Source of the DNA: an uncultured Mediterraneibacter sp.
GTDB lineage: Bacteria; Bacillota; Clostridia; Lachnospirales; Lachnospiraceae
Length of the DNA stretch: 64,000 nt
Assembly (NCBI GenBank): GCA_944377745.1
Contig: CALWFV010000001.1
Coordinates: forward strand, 304,863-368,862
Direction of reading: 5' to 3'
Position numbers and translations under genes: made by a program
In this document: positions 25,465-33,509 of the stretch, piece after piece
Numbering within the stretch: the stretch's first letter is position 1
How the letters are laid out: each line of letters begins with the position of its first letter
The notes under the pieces: model-generated
Told to the model about the DNA's origin: nothing
What the model saw: only the letters and a program-made list of their open reading frames with translations
Database searches by the model: none

Positions 25465-25498
25465 AGAGGGACAAATACAGATCTGTAATTGTCCCTCT
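25465..25498 (-). terminator. Terminator after rplS
   Basis: On the minus strand AGAGGGACA and TGTCCCTCT form a long stem with inner TACAGATCTGTA, followed by TTTTGC. It lies 8 bp beyond the rplS stop and separates the ribosomal genes from lepB. Confidence 0.75.
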
Positions 25499-25506
25499 CA
25501 TGGTCA

Positions 25507-25854
25507 TTATTTTACTAATTCTTTCACCTTAGCAGCTTTACCCACGCGTTTTCTCAAGTAGTTCAGTTTAGCTCTTCTTACTTTACCTCTGCGGACAACC
25601 TCTACTTTTTCAACGTGCGGAGAGTGGATCGGCCATGTTTTCTCAACTCCGATTCCGTTAGATGTCTTTCTTACTGTGAAAGTAGCTCTCGCTCCGCCAC
25701 CCTGTTTCTTCAGGACTGTTCCCTCGAAAACCTGGATTCTTTCGCGGTTACCCTCTTTGATCTTTGCGTGTACTCTTACGGTATCACCCACGTTAAACTG
25801 GGGAACCTCAGCCTTTAACTGCTCTGCTTCGATCTTCTTGATGATCTCGTTCAT
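25507..25854 (-). CDS. rplS: 50S ribosomal protein L19
   Basis: Ribosomal protein at the 30S-50S interface. The 115 residues match the family end to end: [58 protein letters not shown] and the C-terminal [20 protein letters not shown]. It follows trmD as in most Firmicutes, with an 89-bp gap, and is closed by a hairpin terminator. Confidence 0.98.
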   Translation of the reverse strand: MNEIIKKIEAEQLKAEVPQFNVGDTVRVHAKIKEGNRERIQVFEGTVLKKQGGGARATFTVRKTSNGIGVEKTWPIHSPHVEKVEVVRRGKVRRAKLNYLRKRVGKAAKVKELVK

Positions 25855-25943
25855 TTTGTGTGACCTCCTTAATATTTGACGTTCTTAACACATCCTGTGT
25901 GTCAGAGGACCATCGCTCTTCTTTTCACAACTGTTGTAGTTTA

Positions 25944-26801
25944 TCATATTTCTTTTTGGATTTCAAGCCCTTCCAGCCATTTTTTCTCCTTCTCCGTCAG
26001 TTCGCACTTCTCAAGAAGATCCGGCCTCCGCTCCTTTGTCCGGAGGATCGACTGCTCCCGTCTCCACTTTTCTATGTTTGCGTGATGTCCTGACAGGAGG
26101 ACCGGAGGCACTTTCTTTCCGTGCCATTCCTCCGGTCTGGAATACTGGGGATATTCCAGAAGGTTGTCCTGGAAGGACTCAAACTCCGCAGACACGTCGT
26201 TGTGCAGGACGCCCGGCACCAGCCTGGATATGGCGTCCACCATGACCATCGCCGGAAGTTCTCCGCCGGTCAGGACATAGTCCCCGATAGACACATAGTC
26301 TGTCACGACCTCCTCCAGCACTCTCTCGTCTATCCCTTCATAGTGCCCGCACAGAAGGATCAGATCTTCCTCCTGCGCCAGTTCTTCCGCCATCTTCTGG
26401 TTAAAGACGTCGCCCTGGGGGGAGAGATAGACGACGCGGGAGCGTTTTCCCGAAGTTTCCGACTGATCCAGCACTCCTGTCTGGTCCGGCACTCCTGTCT
26501 GGTCAGGTGTTCCTGACTGTTCTGTCAGCGCCGCATCGTTCTCCGCCGGAAGGCTCCGCCGCGCCCGGATCTTCTCTTCCACCGCTTTCCACGCAAGGTA
26601 GACCGGCTCCGCCTGCATCAGCATCCCTGCTCCACCGCCGTAGGGATAGTCGTCCACGCTCTGATGTTTATTGAACGCATAGTCCCGGATGTTCACCGCC
26701 TCGATCGAGAGCAGACCCGAATTTACAGCGCGCCCGATGATACTTGTGTTCAGCCCGTTCAGGACCATCTCCGGGAAAAGGGTAAGTATATGAAAATTCA
26801 T
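25944..26801 (-). CDS. trmD: tRNA (guanine37-N1)-methyltransferase with expanded linker
   Basis: SPOUT methyltransferase that forms m1G37 in tRNAs and prevents frameshifting. At 285 residues it is some 35-40 longer than usual. The excess lies at residues ~82-121, between the [14 protein letters not shown] helix and [14 protein letters not shown]. It is hydrophilic and contains repeats of the type PDQTGV. Core motifs [26 protein letters not shown] and [14 protein letters not shown] are intact, so activity is expected. The insertion probably loops out of the knot. Confidence 0.95.
   Translation of the reverse strand: MNFHILTLFPEMVLNGLNTSIIGRAVNSGLLSIEAVNIRDYAFNKHQSVDDYPYGGGAGMLMQAEPVYLAWKAVEEKIRARRSLPAENDAALTEQSGTPDQTGVPDQTGVLDQSETSGKRSRVVYLSPQGDVFNQKMAEELAQEEDLILLCGHYEGIDERVLEEVVTDYVSIGDYVLTGGELPAMVMVDAISRLVPGVLHNDVSAEFESFQDNLLEYPQYSRPEEWHGKKVPPVLLSGHHANIEKWRREQSILRTKERRPDLLEKCELTEKEKKWLEGLEIQKEI
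26471..26524. repeat. 18-bp tandem repeat inside trmD
   Basis: Two nearly identical 18-bp units (GCACTCCTGTCTGGTCCG at 26471-26488, then 26489-26506) and a third degenerate one (26507-26524). They are in frame and encode Asp-Gln-Thr-Gly-Val/Thr-Pro type hexapeptides. Length changes by slippage would add or remove six residues without breaking the frame. Confidence 0.75.
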
Positions 26802-26975
26802 GTATTCTTTATCTCCTTTACTTTTATTATGCTACAACCTTATCGATTTCGATAGGGTTAAGCTCCGGATTATGAAGTTGTTTCCATAATCCAAGAAAAG
26901 AAATTTATAAAATAGCTTCTCATTCCAAATGTTTTTATTGATTTTTCCACTCAACTATGATATTTTATTAACTGA

Positions 26976-27036
26976 AGAAGCGGTTTTTTACCGTACAGTC
27001 TTTTAAGACTCATGCGGCGTACTCGCTTCTTTTTTT
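26976..27036 (+). other. Hairpin with T run between trmD and the decayed gene
   Basis: AGAAGCG (26976-26982) and CGCTTCT (27024-27030) plus the inner GTCTTTTAAGAC palindrome, followed by six T on the plus strand. It looks like a plus-strand terminator, yet no plus-strand gene lies nearby. It overlaps the 3' end of the decayed gene and may be part of the inserted DNA. From 26802 to 26975 nothing else was recognised. Confidence 0.35.
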
Positions 27037-27499
27037 ATGTTTACCATATCATACAGATACATCCCTCGCTCCGTTAGTCTTACCACCAGCACTGCACTGT
27101 AAATATTCATTCTCTCAACTTCTTCATTTTCCCCTCTGACACTCACAGCAAAACATACGTCATACCGATACCATCCTTCTGATGTTTTGTTTTTTTGTTT
27201 TCAATCCATCTCCTGTTTTGGGCACAGGAAATCAATTCTCCTATAATCTGCGACGCATTCGCTTTTGCCTTTGCAAATGCGCCTCTCAAAGACTTTGTAT
27301 ATTTCGATTCCGTATATTCATCAGGGAAATCTCCTGCGATGCTGATCTTATCATTGTATTCCCTGACAAAATATTCCTTCCCAACATATTTTTTCAGATA
27401 CTTTTCCACATCATTCCACGGGATATTTTGTTTTCCTTTGAAAATAATATCACCGACTGTCGGAATACTTCTATTTCCTTTCGTAAGATCTCCTCCCAC
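27003..27499 (-). pseudogene. Decayed accessory gene inserted between rimM and trmD
   Basis: The longest open piece (27143-27499) reads SIPTVGDIIFKGKQNIPWN through SKYTKSLRGAFAKAKANA and ends shortly after KTKHQKD. At that point another frame continues naturally as GWYRYDVCFAVSVRG up to VNIKKEASTPHES and a stop at 27003-27005. One protein has therefore been split by a frameshift. The 5' end is also broken: a different frame just upstream reads EMFKSYEGDSTAILIFKKGG. It resembles proteins often met in Clostridiales mobile regions, but I cannot assign a function. rimM and trmD are normally adjacent. Confidence 0.7.
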
Positions 27500-27586
27500 C
27501 CTTTTTAAAGATCAATATCGCAGTTGAATCCCCTTCATATGATTTAAACATTTCTGGCAGCATGGGAATAACAGCTTTAAGAATAA

Positions 27587-28090
27587 TTATATCAACCCCT
27601 CCATGATCCGCACCGTCATCCGGTTTTCCTCCACATCCACATCCAGCACGCACTGCCGGATCGCCGGGATCAGCACTTCTCCATGGCTGTCCGAATCCAC
27701 GATATACACTTCATTGGCGCCTGTCTCCATAACATCCCGGAGCACTCCGAAATGTCCCTCCTCCGTGAACACGTCCATGCCGATCAGGTCCCCGATATAA
27801 TACTCGTCTTCTTCCAGCTTTGCTGCGTCCTCTCTTGCCACAAAGAGGCTCTTCCCTTTATATTTCTCAATATCATTGATATTATCAATGCCTTTAAATT
27901 TCACGATGACAAACTGCTTGAAAAAGCGGACAGACTGGATCTCCAGTTCAATTCGTTCCTTCCCCGTATCAAGCAGTACTTTTTTCAGTTCCTTAAAGCG
28001 CGCGGCGTCATCCGTGGTTGGAAAGACTTTTACCTCTCCCCGGATCCCGTGTGTGGATGAGATCACCCCGACCTGAAGAAATTGTTCCAT
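27587..28090 (-). CDS. rimM: Ribosome maturation factor RimM
   Basis: Helps assemble the head of the 30S subunit through ribosomal protein S19. The 167 residues show the N-terminal RimM barrel (LQVGVISSTHGIRGEVKVFP) and a C-terminal PRC-barrel (YYIGDLIGMDVFTEEG, VLIPAIRQCVLDVDVEENRM). It follows khpA, separated by a hairpin that may attenuate. The decayed gene downstream separates it from trmD. Confidence 0.95.
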   Translation of the reverse strand: MEQFLQVGVISSTHGIRGEVKVFPTTDDAARFKELKKVLLDTGKERIELEIQSVRFFKQFVIVKFKGIDNINDIEKYKGKSLFVAREDAAKLEEDEYYIGDLIGMDVFTEEGHFGVLRDVMETGANEVYIVDSDSHGEVLIPAIRQCVLDVDVEENRMTVRIMEGLI

Positions 28091-28127
28091 ACTGTTTCTC
28101 CTTCAATATGCCTGTAAGAAAAGAAAA

Positions 28128-28160
28128 GGGCAGACTCTCCACAGATATGGAGGCTGTCCC
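28128..28160 (-). terminator. Hairpin between khpA and rimM
   Basis: On the minus strand GGGACAGCCTCCA pairs imperfectly with TGGAGAGTCTGCCC and is followed by TTTTCTTTTCTT. This looks like a partial terminator within the rpsP-khpA-rimM transcript. Confidence 0.55.
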
Positions 28161-28187
28161 TCTTCCCACTCGTCTTTTCAATAGATC

Positions 28188-28421
28188 CTAAACGATGTCA
28201 ACAACGACTCTCTTGTCTTCCTTCGCCGCTGCCGCTTTTACCACAGAGCGGATCGCTCTGGCGATGCGTCCCTGCTTCCCGATCACTTTGCCCATATCGC
28301 CTTCTGCGACATGGAGTTCAAGCACGGTAGTACGCCCTTCTTTCTTTTCATTGACCGAAACTTCGTCCGGGTTATCCACGAGGGCTTTTGCGATAACTTC
28401 AACTAACTCTTTCATTTGCAC
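28188..28421 (-). CDS. khpA: KH-domain RNA-binding protein KhpA (YlqC)
   Basis: Small RNA-binding protein that in streptococci and other Firmicutes pairs with KhpB and affects cell division and RNA fate. The 77 residues have the KH signature [20 protein letters not shown]-like stretch (here [20 protein letters not shown]). It lies 48 bp after rpsP, its conserved position. Confidence 0.95.
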   Translation of the reverse strand: MQMKELVEVIAKALVDNPDEVSVNEKKEGRTTVLELHVAEGDMGKVIGKQGRIARAIRSVVKAAAAKEDKRVVVDIV

Positions 28422-28469
28422 GCACCTCCGCGGTTACTGTTCACATTCGTAACCCTCAGTGAAAACAAC

Positions 28470-28715
28470 TTATTTCTCGATTCCTGCTGCCTTGAAGATC
28501 TTTCCGACAACCTCTGTCGGCTGCGCGCCTGTGTTGAGCCATTTCTTCGCAGCTTCCTCGTCTACCTTGATCGCGCTGGGTTCCTGGTTCGGATCGTATG
28601 TTCCGATCTCCTCGATAAATCTTCCGTCTCTCGGGGACCTTGAGTCAGCTACTACGATTCTATAAAAAGGAGCTTTCTTCTGTCCCATTCTTCTTAATCT
28701 GATCTTTACTGCCAT
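28470..28715 (-). CDS. rpsP: 30S ribosomal protein S16
   Basis: Primary 30S assembly protein. The 81 residues read [20 protein letters not shown] at the start, followed by [20 protein letters not shown] and the usual C terminus. It is downstream of ffh, as in most Firmicutes, and heads the rpsP-khpA-rimM-trmD-rplS run. Confidence 0.98.
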   Translation of the reverse strand: MAVKIRLRRMGQKKAPFYRIVVADSRSPRDGRFIEEIGTYDPNQEPSAIKVDEEAAKKWLNTGAQPTEVVGKIFKAAGIEK

Positions 28716-28812
28716 TTTCTTTCACCTCTTGTTTTTCTTTTTCTCTTTGTTTCATATTTCTGCCCTCAGCACGCCGCAGATACGGTCCGCTGCCTCAGGC
28801 AGGATCTATGTG

Positions 28813-30177
28813 TTAAAAGGGGAGGTTGAACCTGCCCCTCTTTCCACCTCTGCCGCCCATCAGCCCCGGAAGCTTCTTCATCATCTTCCGCGACTCGTTG
28901 AACTGTTTCACCATGCGGTTCACTTCCGCGATATCAACCCCGGCGCCTTTTGCGATCCGGTGTTTTCTCGACGGATTCAGAAGGTCCGGATTCTTTCTCT
29001 CCTCGGGAGTCATAGAGTAGATCATGGCTTCCATCCTCGCCATCTTCTTCTCATTCTCCTCCGAGTCAAGATCCGGAAGCTTACCGGCTTTCCCGCCCAT
29101 GCTGCCAAGTCCCGGCATCATGCTCATGATACCGGACAGACCGCCCATCTTGCGCATCTGCTCCATGCTGTCGAGATAATCCTCGAAATCAAACTGGGCT
29201 TTCTTCATCTTGTCGGCCATCTTTTTGGCCTTGTCCTCGTCCATTTCCGCCCCTGCCTTTTCGATCAGGGTGAGGACGTCGCCCATCCCGAGGATACGGG
29301 ACGCCATACGGTCCGGATAGAACTGTTCCAGATCCGAGAGCTTCTCTCCCATACCTGCGTAAAGGATCGGTCTTCCTGTCACAGCGCGGATAGACAGCGC
29401 CGCGCCGCCTCTCGTATCACCGTCAAGCTTTGTGATGATCACGCCGTCAATGCCGATCTTCTCATTGAAACTGGAAGCCACATTGACCGCATCCTGTCCG
29501 GTCATCGCGTCCACGACGAGGATCGTCTGATGCACGGTCACCGCTTCCTTAATCTCCTGGAGTTCCGCCATCATGTCCTCATCGATATGAAGACGTCCTG
29601 CCGTATCCAGGATCACGATGTTATTGCCGTTCTTCGCCGCATGTTCCACCGCCGCCTTCGCGATATCCGCAGGTCTGTTTTTATCTCCCATGGAGAAGAC
29701 TTCCACACCCTGCTTCTCGCCATTGATCTGCAACTGTTTGATCGCAGCCGGACGGTAGACGTCGCACGCCACGAGAAGGGGTTTCTTTCCTTTTAATTTA
29801 AATTTCCCTGCCAGCTTCGCAGTGGTCGTGGTCTTACCTGCTCCCTGGAGACCAGCCATCATGATGACCGTCATCGCGCTGCCGGGCTGGAGCTTGATCT
29901 CCGTCGTCTCGGAGCCCATCAGCCTGACCAGTTCCTCATTGACGATCTTGATCACCATCTGTCCCGGGTTCAGACCGTTCATCACGTCCTGACCCACCGC
30001 TCTCTCCTGGACATCTTTGATAAAGCTCTTTACCACTTTAAAGTTGACGTCCGCTTCAAGAAGCGCCATCTTTACTTCTTTTAAAGCAGCCTTGACGTCG
30101 TCCTCGGTAAGCCTGCCCTTGCTGCGCAGGTTCTTGAACACATTCTGAAGTTTTTCTGTTAAGCTGTCAAATGCCAT
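28813..30177 (-). CDS. ffh: Signal recognition particle protein Ffh
   Basis: SRP54 GTPase that binds signal sequences and 4.5S/scRNA. It has 454 residues. An N-terminal four-helix bundle is followed by the G domain (GLQGAGKTTTTAKLAGKFK, DTAGRLHIDEDMMAEL, TKLDGDTRGGAALSI). The Met-rich M domain starts near residue 300 (MRKMGGLSGIMSMMPGLGSM). The C-terminal tail is rich in Arg and Gly. The start is 1 bp from the ylxM stop, so the pair is translationally coupled. Confidence 0.97.
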   Translation of the reverse strand: MAFDSLTEKLQNVFKNLRSKGRLTEDDVKAALKEVKMALLEADVNFKVVKSFIKDVQERAVGQDVMNGLNPGQMVIKIVNEELVRLMGSETTEIKLQPGSAMTVIMMAGLQGAGKTTTTAKLAGKFKLKGKKPLLVACDVYRPAAIKQLQINGEKQGVEVFSMGDKNRPADIAKAAVEHAAKNGNNIVILDTAGRLHIDEDMMAELQEIKEAVTVHQTILVVDAMTGQDAVNVASSFNEKIGIDGVIITKLDGDTRGGAALSIRAVTGRPILYAGMGEKLSDLEQFYPDRMASRILGMGDVLTLIEKAGAEMDEDKAKKMADKMKKAQFDFEDYLDSMEQMRKMGGLSGIMSMMPGLGSMGGKAGKLPDLDSEENEKKMARMEAMIYSMTPEERKNPDLLNPSRKHRIAKGAGVDIAEVNRMVKQFNESRKMMKKLPGLMGGRGGKRGRFNLPF

Positions 30178-30178
30178 T

Positions 30179-30529
30179 CTATAACTCCTCTATGATCATA
30201 TCCGAGATTTTCCGGATACGCGCCGCCATTTCACCGGGATCTTTCTCTTCCCGCTCATACTCTGTAAGAATTTCTCCGATCTGGTCCACCTTTTTCCTCA
30301 CAGAGAGAAATTTCTCAACCAGATGAAGCTTTTCCTCGTAGCCTTCCAGCGTCTTCTGACACCGCTTCACCAGGTCGTGAACTCCCTGCCGGCTGATCCC
30401 CGCCTGCTCTGCGATCTCACTGAGAGAGAAATCTTCAAGAACAAACTGTTCATAGATCTCTTTCTGATGTTCGGTGAGAAGCTCGCCGTAGAAATCATAT
30501 AATAATGTCTGTTCTAAAATCTCATTCAT
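30179..30529 (-). CDS. ylxM: YlxM family HTH protein
   Basis: Putative regulator or accessory factor of the SRP pathway. The 116 residues contain a sigma-70 region-4-like helix-turn-helix (DFSLSEIAEQAGISRQGVHD). The start at 30529 follows GAGGTGACAG and gives MNEILEQTLLYDFYGELLT, the typical N terminus. The upstream in-frame ATG at 30574 would lie beyond the -10 element. It is the first gene of the ylxM-ffh transcript, served by a strong promoter. Confidence 0.93.
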   Translation of the reverse strand: MNEILEQTLLYDFYGELLTEHQKEIYEQFVLEDFSLSEIAEQAGISRQGVHDLVKRCQKTLEGYEEKLHLVEKFLSVRKKVDQIGEILTEYEREEKDPGEMAARIRKISDMIIEEL

Positions 30530-30545
30530 CGCTGTCACCTCTGGT

Positions 30546-30574
30546 ATCATACACGAAAGCGGGAAGGCTGTCAA
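30546..30574 (-). promoter_or_regulatory. Sigma-A promoter for ylxM-ffh
   Basis: TTGACA (30569-30574), 17-bp spacer, TATGAT (30546-30551) on the minus strand, 17 bp before the ylxM start. A near-consensus strong promoter with a very short leader. Confidence 0.85.
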
Positions 30575-30710
30575 GTATTTTTTCTTGACAAACCTGCGTT
30601 TATGTGTTTTCTCCTTTTTCTTATCTTCCGCCTCTTTGTTGCTTTCCCTTTCGATACTCCCATCTACCTTCGCTGTTCCGTTTACCTATAATGGTTATAT
30701 TATATATCTA

Positions 30711-30739
30711 TTGCCAGTCATATACATTCGTGCTATACT
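30711..30739 (+). promoter_or_regulatory. Sigma-A promoter for the RHH-Uma2 pair
   Basis: TTGCCA (30711-30716), 17-bp spacer, TATACT (30734-30739), about 78 bp before the RHH gene. Confidence 0.65.
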
Positions 30740-30816
30740 GCCTGTAAAGTGGTGAAAATAAACTTTTATTGTTCATTCTTTCCCCGGTTATTTCAAAACA
30801 GAAAGCAGGTGTAACA

Positions 30817-31035
30817 ATGCCAGAAGAAAGCAAAATCAGTAAAGCACAGCAAAAAGCTGTTCAAAAATATGTTAAAAACAATTACGATAGAGTAGTTGTC
30901 ACTTTTCCCAAAGGTAAACGAGAGCTAATTAAAGAATATGCTTTCAGCCACGGGGAAAGTATGAATGCTTTTATCATTCGTGCGGTCAACGAAAGAATAG
31001 ACCGTGAATGCAGCGATCTGAAGAGTGCACAATAA
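30817..31035 (+). CDS. Ribbon-helix-helix (Arc-type) protein, possible antitoxin
   Basis: A 72-residue protein with the layout of small RHH regulators: a basic helix (KAQQKAVQKYVKNNYD), the DNA-contacting strand RVVVTFPKGKR, then two helices ending AFIIRAVNERID. Such proteins often act as antitoxins or autoregulators. The start at 30817 follows AGCAGGTG. It ends 16 bp before a Uma2-family nuclease-like gene in the same direction, suggesting joint regulation. Whether the two form a toxin-antitoxin pair is not shown by sequence. Confidence 0.8.
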   Translation: MPEESKISKAQQKAVQKYVKNNYDRVVVTFPKGKRELIKEYAFSHGESMNAFIIRAVNERIDRECSDLKSAQ

Positions 31036-31051
31036 GAAGGGGGGATTTTCT

Positions 31052-31603
31052 ATGCCATTGGCTCAGAACAAAATTTACACAGAAACGGACTATTACAATC
31101 TGCCGGAAGATGTGAGAGCGGAACTGATCGAGGGGAATTTGATCTATAACCAGGCCGCCCCCTCCAGAATCCATCAGACCATACTCATGGAACTATCCGG
31201 AACGATACGGAATTATGTCAGATCGAAAGGCGGTTCCTGCCGAGTTTTCCCAGCTCCCTTCGCTGTTAAGCTGAGAGAGGATAGAAATACCATAGTTGAG
31301 CCGGATATAAGTGTGATCTGTGACCGTAGCAAACTCACGGATCGGGGCTGTACCGGAGCCCCCGATTGGATTGTTGAGATCGTTTCCCCCAGTAATTCCA
31401 GCCATGACTATGTGCTGAAGCTGAACCTTTACGCAAATGCAGGGGTGAGGGAATACTGGATTGTGGATCCGGCCAGGAAGAGCATTTTCGTGTATTACCT
31501 TGAGCAGGATCACTTTAAGGCAGAAGCCTATACGTTCCATGACACAATCCCGGTCGGTATCTATGACGATTTTCAGATTGACTTTTCCAGTCTTGATCTG
31601 TAA
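31052..31603 (+). CDS. Uma2 family endonuclease-like protein (DUF820)
   Basis: PD-(D/E)XK-fold protein of 183 residues. The nuclease core is visible in IVEPDISVICD (Asp), GAPDWIVEIVSPSN (Glu) and the following HDYVLKLNLYANAGVREYWIVDP with its conserved Lys. The family is abundant in cyanobacteria and clostridia, and its role is poorly known. It starts after AAGGGGGG, 16 bp from the RHH gene, and is followed by a terminator. Confidence 0.88.
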   Translation: MPLAQNKIYTETDYYNLPEDVRAELIEGNLIYNQAAPSRIHQTILMELSGTIRNYVRSKGGSCRVFPAPFAVKLREDRNTIVEPDISVICDRSKLTDRGCTGAPDWIVEIVSPSNSSHDYVLKLNLYANAGVREYWIVDPARKSIFVYYLEQDHFKAEAYTFHDTIPVGIYDDFQIDFSSLDL

Positions 31604-31654
31604 CCGCATGGAGCAATCCCATATTTCCTGTAGTTGTATGGGAGCGGGACACAC

Positions 31655-31690
31655 AATAGCACTCGGAAGATAGTTCCGGGTGCTATTTTA
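31655..31690 (+). terminator. Terminator after the Uma2 gene
   Basis: AATAGCAC and GTGCTATT (with inner CGGA/TCCG) form a stem followed by TTTTATG. It closes the RHH-Uma2 transcript. Confidence 0.7.
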
Positions 31691-31829
31691 TGCCTGGAGA
31701 CGGGAACTGCTTTATTTTTCACATAGGGAGAGCCAGGTTTTTGTGTAACTTTTTAGGAAAAATTTCCAGCCGTGCGGTTGGATGATTCAGGAATCGCACA
31801 GTTAGAAAAATTTTATGGGAACTCGTAAC

Positions 31830-32735
31830 TCACACCGCCAACAGCCGTTCTATATTAATAAGCCCCCATCCTGCCTCCGTGCCCGGATATCTTACACACG
31901 ATTCCCTCAGTTTCAGTTTCACTTCCACATTTGACATATCCGGATATTTAGACAGAAGGCAGGCTGCCGCTCCGGACACCACCGGCGTTGCCATAGAGGT
32001 TCCGCTCTTCATGATATACGGATGTTCTCCGGGGAGAGAATAACGTCCGTTGCAGCTTATGATCCCTGTTCCCGGCGCGAACACATCCGGTTTTATCACA
32101 CATTCTTCGGTCGGTCCCCTGCCGGAATAATTCAGGTTTTTTCTGCACTGTGCTCCCCTTGCCGGCATATCCGGCACCCCTGCCGTGATGACTTTCCTGC
32201 TGTTCCCCGGCACAGCCACTGTTCCCGGCCCGGGTCCGTAGTTTCCCGCCGATACGACCACCACCAGCCCGTCGTCCCAGAGCTGTTCCACGGCTTCCAG
32301 AAGTTTCTGCTTCTGTTCACGGGCAAGCTTCGGCTGTGTTCCCACTGAAATGTTCACGATCCTTACCCTGAATTGATCTTTCACTGACAGGATCCATTCG
32401 ATCCCCTGCAGCACCTTATCCACATCGCCGTCTCCATTTTTATCCAGCACCTTTGCGATCAGAAGATCTGCTGCGGGCGCCATTCCCGCATACAAGCCCT
32501 CCGACGCTCTCCCGTCCCCCGCAAGGATCCCCGCCACATGGGTCCCGTGTCCGGAATCGTCATAAACATCCCCTTCTCTGTTTACAAAGTCCTGAAATCC
32601 CATTATCCTGTCTCTCAGATCCGGATGCATGGAAATCCCTGTATCCAAAACTGCCGCGCAGATTCCTCTCCCGCTGCACTTTCCCGTCTTTGTATCGTCA
32701 CACCAGTAGCCAACCGTCTGTTTTACCCATCTCAT
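31830..32735 (-). CDS. Subtilisin-like serine protease (S8 family)
   Basis: A compact 301-residue subtilase. The catalytic triad is clear: Asp31 in AVLDTGISMHPDL, His63 in DSGHGTHVAGI, and Ser in MKSGTSMATPVVSGAA. No signal peptide or long propeptide precedes the catalytic domain with this start, so an intracellular role like that of B. subtilis IspA is plausible. The frame stays open to 33173, but that part runs antisense through the Cys-rich gene and has a simple-repeat look, so it is rejected. It is divergent from the Cys/Gly-rich gene. Confidence 0.9.
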   Translation of the reverse strand: MRWVKQTVGYWCDDTKTGKCSGRGICAAVLDTGISMHPDLRDRIMGFQDFVNREGDVYDDSGHGTHVAGILAGDGRASEGLYAGMAPAADLLIAKVLDKNGDGDVDKVLQGIEWILSVKDQFRVRIVNISVGTQPKLAREQKQKLLEAVEQLWDDGLVVVVSAGNYGPGPGTVAVPGNSRKVITAGVPDMPARGAQCRKNLNYSGRGPTEECVIKPDVFAPGTGIISCNGRYSLPGEHPYIMKSGTSMATPVVSGAAACLLSKYPDMSNVEVKLKLRESCVRYPGTEAGWGLINIERLLAV

Positions 32736-32859
32736 ATAAAAATCCTTTTTTAATAAGAATATTCTTTTCCAGACAGGATTGTCACCGGCACTTTGCGTCA
32801 CACTTTTTCGCCTCCGGCATAATATAGAACTGTAAATAAACCTATTTGGAGGATTTAAC

Positions 32860-33075
32860 ATGAGTGAATTAACTGCTACAAACTGTGGATGCGGATGCGA
32901 AAACGGAAACGGTATGTCTTCCTGCCTGTGGATCATCCTTCTTCTCTGCTGCTGCGGCGGATGCGGCAACGGCAGCGGATTCAGCGGCAACGGATGCGGC
33001 AACGACAGCTGCCTGTGGATCATCCTTCTCCTTTTCTGCTGCGGCGGATTTGGAAATAACGGCTGCGGATGCTGA
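32860..33075 (+). CDS. Cys/Gly-rich hydrophobic small protein (YjcZ/chorion-like)
   Basis: A 71-residue protein with two copies of a unit: SSCLWIILLLCCCGGCGNG near residue 20 and DSCLWIILLLFCCGGFGNN near residue 49, joined by Gly/Asn-rich linkers. There are 16-17 cysteines. A strong ribosome binding site (TTTGGAGGATTTAAC) precedes the ATG. It resembles small Cys/Gly-rich proteins of clostridia often linked to spores or the cell surface. The function is unknown. It is divergent from the S8 protease. Confidence 0.75.
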   Translation: MSELTATNCGCGCENGNGMSSCLWIILLLCCCGGCGNGSGFSGNGCGNDSCLWIILLLFCCGGFGNNGCGC

Positions 33076-33204
33076 TCTGACGGAAAGCTGTGCCGGATAA
33101 CCGAAACTTCCGGATAAGCTGACAGCCGGAAAGGGCGTGTGGAGAAATCCGCACGCCCTTTCCATAACTGCATCTAACAGCAGTCCCCGGCACAGGGACC
33201 GCCG

Positions 33205-33360
33205 TTATTTTCTGTTCTTCTGCTCCTCCTGCCACGCGTGATCCTGTCCCGGAGTTCCCTTTTCGGGTTTTTCCTTTTTTCCGTCCACCCGCCGTCTCAG
33301 CATACACGTCTCATCGATCTCATATACCGCATTCCCGTCAATGATAAGTTTTCTTGACAT
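33205..33360 (-). CDS. Small basic hypothetical protein
   Basis: A 51-residue frame starting MSRKLIIDGNAVYEIDETCM after an AGAGGAACG ribosome binding site. The N-terminal half could form a short beta hairpin. The C-terminal half is a Lys/Glu-rich disordered tail (RRRVDGKKEKPEK). Similar short proteins with an IDG-AVYEID start occur in Lachnospiraceae, but no function is known to me. Confidence 0.6.
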   Translation of the reverse strand: MSRKLIIDGNAVYEIDETCMLRRRVDGKKEKPEKGTPGQDHAWQEEQKNRK

Positions 33361-33509
33361 AGTTTTCGTTCCTCTCTTCTTTTTTCTCATCATTTTACAT
33401 ATTTATAATATGATGACCATTTCAAAAGGCTACGCCCTATTATCTCCTGAAATTCATATTTTTATTCCCAGGCACATATATATTTACAACATCATTGCCA
33501 GGAGTGCCT

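Noticed and set aside
32736-33173. N-terminal extension of the S8 protease frame by 146 codons
   Set aside because: It runs antisense through the Cys/Gly-rich gene, shows a repeated low-complexity pattern mirroring that gene, and the start at 32735 gives a complete protease domain.
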